This document shows, piece by piece, positions 1 to 6,600 of a DNA stretch of 64,000 nt. A program made the translations under genes and the position numbers. The notes under the pieces were generated by a model. The model was given only the letters and a program-made list of their open reading frames with translations, was not told the origin of the DNA and did not search any database. The stretch is from an uncultured Oscillospiraceae bacterium (GTDB lineage Bacteria; Bacillota; Clostridia; Oscillospirales; Oscillospiraceae), in the NCBI GenBank assembly GCA_910588045.1, contig CAJUPS010000006.1:1-64000 (forward strand). The letters are read 5' to 3'. Within the stretch, counting starts at the first letter, position 1, and every line of letters starts with the position of its first letter.

Positions 1-398
1 CCGTTGAAGTTGGCGCTGTCGGCAATACGGTTGATTTCACTCTTGAGCTGGTCCATCTCCTTCTGGAGATTGGCGCGGTCCACCTCATTGTCATAGGTGC
101 CGTTGGCGGACTGGGTGGCCAGGGACTCCATGCGGTTGAGCATATCGTGGATTTCCTGCATGGCGCCTTCGGCGGTCTTCACCAGGGAAACGCCGTCCTT
201 GACGTTCTTGCTGGCGGCCTTCAGACCGGTGATCTGAGCGCGCATCTTCTCGGAAATGGCCAGACCGGCGGCGTCATCGCCCGCGCGGTTGATCTTGTAA
301 CCGGAGGACAGCTTCTCCAGGTTCTTGGACACAGCGCTGGTGTTGTTGGTGTAGTTGCGGTAGGCGTTCATCGCCATGATATTATGCTGGATTCTCAT
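1..398 (-). CDS. fliC: Flagellin, N-terminal part (cut by window start)
   Basis: Filament subunit of the flagellum, exported through the flagellar type III apparatus. The leftward reading frame begins MRIQHNIMAMNAYRNYTNNT and continues with the classic flagellin D0/D1 N-terminal signature (LEKLSSGYKINRAGDDAAGL, then ISEKMRAQ). About 132 residues are visible; the variable centre and C-terminus lie outside the window. The start at 398 is preceded by GAAAGGAAG, which is both a Shine-Dalgarno and a GGA-type CsrA site. csrA lies immediately upstream on the same strand, the arrangement known from Firmicutes in which CsrA represses flagellin translation. The family is certain; whether this is the major filament gene is inferred from the csrA linkage. 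Confidence 0.95.
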   Translation of the reverse strand, partial: MRIQHNIMAMNAYRNYTNNTSAVSKNLEKLSSGYKINRAGDDAAGLAISEKMRAQITGLKAASKNVKDGVSLVKTAEGAMQEIHDMLNRMESLATQSANGTYDNEVDRANLQKEMDQLKSEINRIADSANFN

Positions 399-446
399 TT
401 CATTGCTTCCTTTCAAAAAAATGATTTGTGAGGGGAATGCTCTCAC

Positions 447-474
447 TGTGCCGGAGCATCCTTTTACCGGCACA
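447..474 (-). promoter_or_regulatory. Flagellin leader hairpin with AAGGA loop (candidate CsrA site)
   Basis: Read on the minus strand this is an 8-bp perfect stem (TGTGCCGG / CCGGCACA) with a 12-nt loop TAAAAGGATGCT holding an AAGGA motif. It lies about 50-75 nt upstream of the flagellin start. Together with the GGA in the Shine-Dalgarno (AAAGGA) it reproduces the two-site arrangement known for Bacillus subtilis hag (a hairpin-loop GGA plus an SD-overlapping GGA bound by one CsrA dimer). Structure and motifs are seen directly; CsrA binding is inferred. Confidence 0.6.
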
Positions 475-573
475 TTTGGGTTTGTGCACCGCCTCCCGGT
501 ATCCGGCCGGACATGCCGGGCCACGGTGCGAGGGACTCTATTTCAGCTGACCCGTCGGCCAGGTGAAACCTGT

Positions 574-768
574 TTAATTTTGCTTCCACTTTGCGATACA
601 GTCCGGCGGCGGGGTTCCGTTGCGCTCCAGCACCTTCCCGCGCACGATGGGGACGCTGCGGTCCGCCTCGATGGCGAGAAAGCACCTTCCCCGGGCCACC
701 TTCGTGAACTTGACAACAACGTCCCCGATGGTGACGTACTCCTCCGGTCCAAGGGAAATCGATAACAT
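574..768 (-). CDS. csrA: CsrA-like translational regulator (divergent)
   Basis: Small RNA-binding protein of the CsrA/RsmA family (64 aa, normal length) that would bind GGA motifs in mRNA leaders, most likely that of the flagellin gene just downstream. The N-terminus MLSISLGPEEYVTIGD follows the family pattern MLILTRKxGExxxIGD, and the IEADRSVPIVR segment matches IxAPxxVxVxR. Position 4 is Ile instead of Leu, the usual Arg6 is Leu, and there seems to be a one-residue deletion before the conserved C-terminal Arg (here Arg43). The start at 768 has an excellent AAGGAGG site 5 nt away. No fliW is visible in the window. Family assignment is good; RNA affinity may differ because of the changed residue 6. 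Confidence 0.85.
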   Translation of the reverse strand: MLSISLGPEEYVTIGDVVVKFTKVARGRCFLAIEADRSVPIVRGKVLERNGTPPPDCIAKWKQN

Positions 769-818
769 AACGGCCTCCTTGCAATTTCCGGCGCACGATC
801 CATTGCGTCCGGTCCGAC

Positions 819-1205
819 TTATCCGGCCTGCTCCCGGCGGTCGATGGCCCTCCGGAAGGAGGTCCGTACCATGCCGCAGGCCTCCGCGGCCTGGGAGAGC
901 GTCATTTCACCCTCCCGCCACGCCTCGTAGCAGTTGTCGAAATTCTCCGGCAGGGGCTTCCGCGCCATTCCGAACCGGACGCCCCGGGCCTTGGCCGCCG
1001 CAATGCCCGCCGCCTGCTTCTGACGGCGCTCCTGCTGTTGGGTCTCCTTTGCAACGGCCAGGAACAGTTCGGACACCAGTCCGCCCAGCAGCTGCTCCTT
1101 TCCCATGGCGGCATCCAGGGTGGAGAGCTGGTGGATGATCTCTCCGGCCATCACCCGCAGCTGCTCCTGTACGTCGCCGCCGGGACGCTCCAAAATCTGT
1201 GCCAT
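819..1205 (-). CDS. Resolvase-derived DNA-binding protein lacking the catalytic domain
   Basis: 128 aa, start chosen at 1205 because TAGGAGG precedes it; the frame extends further upstream but without any recombinase sequence. The second half (QAAGIAAAKARGVRFG, then KPLPENFDNCYEAWREGEMT and an HTH-like tail) matches the helix-E plus DNA-binding C-terminus of serine resolvases, and closely resembles the complete resolvase at 40660-41355 in this window. The catalytic N-terminal domain with its Ser is missing. It lies 50 bp upstream of csrA on the same strand, so csrA and flagellin could be co-transcribed with it. It may be a resolvase relic or a domain reused as a transcription factor; the intact RBS and frame and the palindromes in front of it favour the latter, but this is inference. 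Confidence 0.7.
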   Translation of the reverse strand: MAQILERPGGDVQEQLRVMAGEIIHQLSTLDAAMGKEQLLGGLVSELFLAVAKETQQQERRQKQAAGIAAAKARGVRFGMARKPLPENFDNCYEAWREGEMTLSQAAEACGMVRTSFRRAIDRREQAG

Positions 1206-1248
1206 GACAAAGCCTCCTATCCAGCCGGTGCATTCCGCCGCGGAACAG

Positions 1249-1422
1249 AAAGTATACTTTCCACGCAGAAGGTATACCTTTTGCGTGGAAATTGGCGGGT
1301 TCAAAATTTTTCTGAAAGGACCATTATTTTTGCGGAAAAACATCCGATATAATTGGTGTAGACGTTGCGGACCCGCTGCACAAAGGTGTAAAATGGCGTG
1401 CGCAAAAGGTATACCTTTTGCG
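1249..1422. promoter_or_regulatory. Array of three related palindromes in the 1206-1646 intergenic region
   Basis: Three palindromes share a central TATA: AAAGTATACTTT (1249-1260), AAGGTATACCTT (1269-1280, inside a near-perfect 28-bp palindrome 1261-1288 with arms CCACGCA / TGCGTGG) and a perfect 22-bp palindrome (1401-1422) with the same AAGGTATACCTT core and arms CGCAA / TTGCG. The first two centres are exactly 20 bp apart. They sit in front of the resolvase-derived protein and behind the integrase promoter region. They resemble dimeric operator sites or resolvase subsites (28 bp with a central AT). No gene was seen in the rest of 1206-1646 apart from the terminator. Confidence 0.6.
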
Positions 1423-1488
1423 TGGGTAAATCCGGCGGGGTGGGGCCCTATGAAGGGGCTGCTTTTGCCCGATTTGCTGCTATATATT

Positions 1489-1534
1489 AAAAGGACTGAT
1501 TCTCCTCTTGTCAGAGGGAGATCAGTCCTTTTTT
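1489..1534. terminator. Rho-independent terminator hairpin
   Basis: Long stem AAAAGGACTGAT / ATCAGTCCTTTT followed on the plus strand by a T-run; the A-run on the other side makes it potentially bidirectional. It isolates the integrase gene from the leftward csrA-flagellin cluster. Confidence 0.8.
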
Positions 1535-1646
1535 GTTCTTATTCTGTATCCCGCAAATCAATTTCCTCTTGCGAAAATCAGAAAATAGTATAAGATTTCT
1601 GGAATAAGGCAAACTTTTTATTATTTATTTCGGGGAGGGCTACACC

Positions 1647-2486
1647 ATGACTGACCGGATGCTTACGCAATCCCACATCGCCATATTTGCCAACATGCTC
1701 CACGCAGAAGAGCGGGCCAGCGCAACCATCGAGAAATATTTACGGGACGTCCGTGCCTTCACGGCATGGCTGGAAGGGAGGGAGCTGGAAACCGCTTCCG
1801 GATGGCGGGAGCACCTGCTGGAGCGGGGCTATGCGCCCGTGACGGTCAACTCTATGCTGTCGGCAGTCAACCGCTTTCTCAAGTTCCTGGGCCGGGAGGA
1901 CTGTAAAATCAAATTCCTCCGCGTCCAGCGAAAAGCCTTCCGGGAGGAGAGCCGGGAGCTGACGAAAGCGGAATATCAGCGCTTACTCGACGCCGCCCGG
2001 GAGACGGGCCAAGAGCGGTTGGAGCTTCTGATGGAAACTATCTGTGCCACTGGAATCCGGGTTTCAGAAGTCCGCTATATCACGGTAGAAGCGGCGAACC
2101 GGATGGGGACGGACATCCATCTCAAGGGGAAAATCCGCACGATTTTAATCCCCAACAAGCTCCGCCGGAAGCTCCTCAAGTACGCCAAGAAAAACAAAAT
2201 CGCCTCCGGGGAGATTTTTCTCACCGGAAGCGGAAAGCGGATGTCTCGCGGCCAAATCTGGCGCGAAATGAAAGCCATCTGCAAAAAAGCGGGCGTGGAG
2301 GAATCGAAAGTTTTTCCACACAACCTGCGCCACCTGTTCGCTACGACATTTTATAAAGCCTGCAAGGACATTGTGAAGCTGGCGGACGTTCTGGGGCACA
2401 GTTCCATCAACACCACCCGGATTTATCTGGTCACCACCGGTGCCGAGCACGCGCGGCAGCTGGAAAAGTTGGGGTTGGTGACGTGA
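1647..2486 (+). CDS. Tyrosine recombinase / phage-type integrase
   Basis: 279-aa site-specific recombinase. Residues ~5-90 form the SAM-like core-binding domain (LHAEERASATIEKYLRDVRA). Residues ~105-279 form the catalytic domain with the full set of active residues: Arg138 (ATGIRVSE), Lys162 in the beta-hairpin, His225-x-x-Arg228 (HNLRH), His251 (LGHSS) and Tyr260 (TTRIY). GGGAGGG precedes the ATG. It has no N-terminal arm-binding domain, like XerC/D-type proteins and the invertases that control phase-variable promoters. The neighbouring inverted repeats at 2500-2519 and 2720-2739 are plausible substrates. Intact and probably functional; its target is inferred. Confidence 0.9.
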   Translation: MTDRMLTQSHIAIFANMLHAEERASATIEKYLRDVRAFTAWLEGRELETASGWREHLLERGYAPVTVNSMLSAVNRFLKFLGREDCKIKFLRVQRKAFREESRELTKAEYQRLLDAARETGQERLELLMETICATGIRVSEVRYITVEAANRMGTDIHLKGKIRTILIPNKLRRKLLKYAKKNKIASGEIFLTGSGKRMSRGQIWREMKAICKKAGVEESKVFPHNLRHLFATTFYKACKDIVKLADVLGHSSINTTRIYLVTTGAEHARQLEKLGLVT

Positions 2487-2499
2487 CTTTCGTCAAAGT

Positions 2500-2519
2500 G
2501 ACAAAATACTCATTTTGTC
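2500..2519. repeat. Inverted repeat copy 1 (candidate recombinase core site)
   Basis: GACAAAAT-ACTC-ATTTTGTC, perfect 8-bp arms with a 4-bp spacer, 14 bp after the recombinase stop codon. Copy 2 has the same arms but the spacer in the opposite orientation. Confidence 0.65.
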
Positions 2520-2547
2520 TACACTACATACTGCACTATCTGGAAAT

Positions 2548-2556
2548 ATTATAGCA
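2548..2556 (-). promoter_or_regulatory. Extended -10 element inside the candidate inverton
   Basis: Minus strand reads TGCTATAAT, a perfect TGn-TATAAT extended -10; no convincing -35 lies 17 bp upstream, which is tolerated with an extended -10. Direction in this assembly is leftward, antisense to the recombinase. Confidence 0.4.
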
Positions 2557-2611
2557 CAAGTTCTGCCCAAAGGAAGATGGTTTTCAAAAAATCAGCACTA
2601 TAACGAAAAAC

Positions 2612-2671
2612 AGGCATGATGATTTAAGGACTGAAAAATTTACGTTCTTTCAGTCCTTGGTTTTCATGCCT
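2612..2671. terminator. Nested double-stem terminator
   Basis: Outer stem AGGCATGA / TCATGCCT (2612-2619, 2664-2671) encloses an inner 11-bp stem AAGGACTGAAA / TTTCAGTCCTT (2626-2636, 2648-2658), followed by TTTTTCC. It would separate the recombinase from the downstream AP2 gene in either orientation of the segment. Confidence 0.7.
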
Positions 2672-2719
2672 TTTTCCTTCTGTTTTCAAGAAAAATTCTC
2701 CAATAGTTAAGGCTTGAAA

Positions 2720-2739
2720 AACAAAATGAGTATTTCGTC
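2720..2739. repeat. Inverted repeat copy 2 (candidate recombinase core site)
   Basis: AACAAAAT-GAGT-ATTTCGTC. On the minus strand it reads GACGAAATACTCATTTTGT, matching copy 1 at 18 of 19 positions. It ends 21 bp before the AP2 gene start. Confidence 0.6.
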
Positions 2740-2760
2740 TACAGCGGGAGGTGTTGGGAA

Positions 2761-3222
2761 ATGGGCCACTCCACGAAAAAACTTGATCTCACCGGACAGC
2801 GGTTCGGAAAACTGACTGTCCTGGCTCCGGCGGAAAATGTGGGGTCCCGCACGGCCTGGCGCTGCCGCTGTGACTGCGGGAACGAAACCGTCGTTAAAAC
2901 CAGCCGCCTCCGCGACGGACGGACCGTCAGCTGCGGTTGTGCCCACGGGGCAGGAATCGAAAACCGTCTGACCTACGTGGATGGCACCTGCGTGGAGATG
3001 ATTCGTGCCAGTACAAGACGCTGCAACAATACCAGCGGCGTTCCCGGCGTTGACTGGAACATGCGCAAACGGACATGGCGGGCGTCCATCTGCTTCAAAG
3101 GCAAGCGCTACCACTTAGGCAGCTACAAATTGTTCGATGATGCTGTCAAGGCCCGAAAAAGGGCGGAGGAGGAACTGTTCGCTCCCTTCCTGGCGGAGTT
3201 TGAGCAGGCCGCCAATCAATAA
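2761..3222 (+). CDS. AP2-domain DNA-binding protein with Cys-rich zinc motif
   Basis: 153 aa. N-terminal part DLTGQRFGKLTVLAPAENVG followed by CRCDCGNETVV...SCGC, a four-cysteine zinc cluster typical of phage and mobile-element AP2 proteins. The C-terminal part NTSGVPGVDWNMRKRTWRAS...GKRYHLGSYKLFDDAVKARK is an AP2/ERF-like three-stranded DNA-binding domain. In bacteria this pair is known from homing-endonuclease relatives; here no HNH nuclease domain is present, so it could be a stand-alone DNA-binding protein. GGGAGGTG precedes the ATG. Position right behind the candidate inverton suggests phase-variable expression (inference). Function unknown. Confidence 0.8.
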   Translation: MGHSTKKLDLTGQRFGKLTVLAPAENVGSRTAWRCRCDCGNETVVKTSRLRDGRTVSCGCAHGAGIENRLTYVDGTCVEMIRASTRRCNNTSGVPGVDWNMRKRTWRASICFKGKRYHLGSYKLFDDAVKARKRAEEELFAPFLAEFEQAANQ

Positions 3223-3620
3223 ATATATGCTCCTGTTTCCGCCGCACCCTCAGGGCGGGTCAGGTGGTATATACGTCCAAAAGAAGCTCGACTATAACGC
3301 ATTAAAGGAGTGATGCCCATGGAGCACGCGGCCCCGGAGGCACACCGGGGCAGGCCACGGACCGCGATGTCCGCGTCATCACAGCACAGCAATCCATTTT
3401 GGCAAACCACGGGAAACTGTGGGACGGCAAAGTCAGGGGACTAAAGTATCGTATTACCACACGAACCACGATGCCATGTCAGCCCGGCCGCTGGAAAACC
3501 GGCACCCCGTCCGAAAGGGCGGTCCGCAAAGCGAGGAAGCTAAACCGGACATTTCTGCCCGGCACGCTCGTCCAGCCGCCGGATCACTGATCCGAATTTT
3601 CCATAGAAAGGAAGAAGTTT
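3223..3620 (+). other. Region between AP2 gene and SLH gene; one weak small ORF
   Basis: No gene recognised. An ORF of 41 codons at 3319-3444 starts MEHAAPEAHRGRPRTAMSAS behind a good AAAGGAG site, but its sequence looks like nothing known to me; overlapping frames continue downstream without recognisable protein, so a decayed gene is possible. A GGAAGG site at 3608-3613 serves the SLH gene. Confidence 0.3.
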
Positions 3621-6600
3621 ATGAGAATTTGCAAGCGTTTACGTAAACGCGGACTTGCGTTGTTTATGGCTCTGGTCATGAGCCTGAGCCTCCTGCCGGT
3701 GACGGCGATGGCGGAGGGCGATGACCATGTGCATAATGCGGACGGCTGGGAATGTACCCGGGTGGACCCGGTAACGGAACCCGACTGCCAGCACAAAGAG
3801 CACACCCCGGACTGCGGCTATGCCGCAGCCGTGGAGGAGATTCCCTGCGATTGCGGCGCAGCGGCGGCGGACGAGGCAACGGGTGAGGTCATCCACGCGG
3901 ACGGCTGCGCCTATACGCCCGCCGTTGAGGAACAGCCCTGCACTCACAAGTGCGGCGACGAGTGCACCAAAGTCGTAGCCCCGGAGCATTGGAACTGCAC
4001 CGCTCCCGTGGCGGCGGAGACGCCCGCCGGGGTCCAGGCATTCCTGGACGCCGCGGCGCTGCTCCCGGACGCATCCCTGGTTACAGAGGAGACCGTCGAG
4101 ACGGTTGACGCCCAGGCTGCCAGCGCCCTGGCCCTGTACGCCGCCCTTGGCGTAGAGCTCCAGGCGCGGGAGGACGTGATCGCGGCCAAAGCGGCTGTTG
4201 ACGCCGTCCAGGCAGCGGTTCAGACGGTGCGGGAGAGTCAGGTCCCCGAGGTCCCCGCTGAGGTCCAGACGTTTTTGGACAAGGTAAAGGATCTGCCGGA
4301 GGCTGCTCTGGTCACTGCGGAGAACGTCGAGATAGTTGACGCTCAGGTTACTGATGCCCTGGCGCTGTACGGTTCTCTTGGCGAGCTCCAGGTACGTGAG
4401 GATGTCGCCGCGGCTTTGGTGACCGTTGAGGCTGTCCGTGCGGCAGTGCGGGCGGTAAAGGAGAGCGAAGTCCCCGCCGAAGTCCAGGCGTTCCTGGACG
4501 CCGTGGAGGCGCTGCCCAAGGCTGAGGAGGTCACCAGGGAGAACGTGACAGCCATCGGTGAGCAGGTCAAGGTGGTTCTTGATATGTATGAATCCCTTAC
4601 TGAGGCCGGGCTGGACGAGGCCGATGGCGTTGCCGAGGCCCTGGCAATCGCCTGCGACATCTTAGTGGTGGTAACGGAGGTGTCGGAGACGCTCGGGAAC
4701 AACGAAAGCACGACATGGGACGGAGAGTCCGTGTCGGATAGCCTTGACAAGGGATCGGGCACAGAAGAAGACCCCTATCTGATCGAGAACGCCGCGGATT
4801 TGGCCTATCTGGCCCAGCTGACGTGGGAAAAAGCAGGCGGAAATAATAAAACCAAAGACCAATATTATAAGCTGACGGCGGATATTGACCTGGACAGGCA
4901 CGAGTGGACGCCCATCGGAGGAATATCCAAAAGTGCAGATTATAGTTTCCAGGGACATTTCATCGGCGGGGGACATACAATCAGCAGCTTAATAATTATA
5001 AATCCCAAACCCGATGAAAATGGATACCTGCCACAAACTGTCGGGTTGTTTGGCAGTATTGCCAACGGAGCGGAAATTTGTGATTTGAAGCTGAATGACG
5101 TAACGATTTCACGCATCGCCAACGGAAAATATCCAAGCGGATACAGTAGTGGTGCCGGTGCACTGGTAGGTGTTACCTGCCGCTACGGCAGTGACCGAAA
5201 TTTGATCTGCAACGTAACCGTATCAAACGCTAGCATTTCCTGGGATCAGTATGCTGGCGGTATCACCGGCAGTGACCAAGCCTTTACCAACATCAAGAAG
5301 TGCTGCGTCAGAGACAGCAAAATTGCGGCCTCTTCTTGGGGCGCCGGAGGAATCATCGGCGGCCTGTCGAAGGGACAGAGGAACGGCACTACTTACGTCA
5401 CGGAATGCTCCAGTAAAGGTTGCGATATTTCTTCCAAATACGGAGCGGTTGGTGGAATTGTTGGATACTGCGGAAGCCGTACCGGTTCGCAGGATGTCAC
5501 TGGCAGCGTTATTATTAAAGGTTGTTACAACACTTCAGCTGTATCGTACTGGCAGGTGCAGTTCCCGGATAAAAGTGGTGTTATGAACTATCCCGCCGGT
5601 GCCGGTGGAATTATTGGCTATTCCAAGCAATCTGCTATCGTTGGTAGACCTGGTTCCAACGGTGTCGCAATCCACAATTGCACCAATTACGGAACGATAA
5701 CCGCTCCCGCTGGCAGTAGTATGTATGGAAATAGCAATGGAAAAGGTTATGCCGGAGGTATTGTTGGGTATGGAATGGGGTTTAGTATTCATTTTATTGG
5801 GAAGGTTAACAATTTGGACCTCAATATAAATTTTCCTGACCCAGACTGCAATATTCCAATCAAGGGCTGCCACAACGCCGGTGAAATAACCACGCGTAAT
5901 AGAAGTAATTCAAATAAAAGCTATGTGGTTCTTGCGAATCTAATTGGGTATCCTTACAGTTCAATAATTCCTGCTGATGATGCAAGACTTTCACTTCGGA
6001 AAGCGTTTTACCTGGAACAAGGAAACAGCTTTGTCAGTGGTCTCATAGATGGGAGTTATGCCACTGTAAAAACGGCCTGTGACAGCGAATATGCGACACC
6101 GGTCGATACGGCAGAACAGTTTACCCCCATCGACCCCTGTCCCGGCCCGGCGGGCGGCTGTACCTGCGGCTGCCACTGTACCTGGCATGAGGGGGACGGA
6201 CCGGATGGACCCGATGTTGAGCCCCCCAAGGTTGACTACACCTTGGTCTACGACGCCAATGGCGGTGTGTTTGAGTACAATGCCAAGACGAAGACGGACA
6301 CGGAGAGCGGACTTAAAGACGCAATGTACGTGACGTTCGACGTGCGGGATTACACGCCCATATGGGAGAACCACACCTTCCTGGGCTGGGCAACGACCAG
6401 TAACGCCACCGAAGCACAATACAAGTACAATGAGTCCGGCAAGGATACGGTGACGTTTTCGTCCACGGATTATATGGTCCTGTACGCTGTGTGGAGGTGC
6501 GCGCTATCTATCACCAAGACCGCCAGCAACACAGCCCCCAAGGTCGGTGAGGAGTTCACCTATACCTTAAAGGTGAGCAACCCCAACAGTGAGGCCGTCT

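Larger units (their letters stand above)
2500..2739. other. Candidate invertible DNA segment (inverton)
   Basis: About 240 bp between two palindromic sites whose spacers (ACTC and GAGT) are inverted relative to each other, directly beside a tyrosine recombinase. Inside are a minus-strand extended -10 box (TGCTATAAT, 2548-2556) and a strong double-stem terminator (2612-2671). As drawn, the promoter points back into the recombinase gene; inversion would aim it at the AP2-domain gene at 2761 and perhaps the SLH gene beyond. The repeats and boxes are visible; inversion itself is a hypothesis. Confidence 0.45.
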
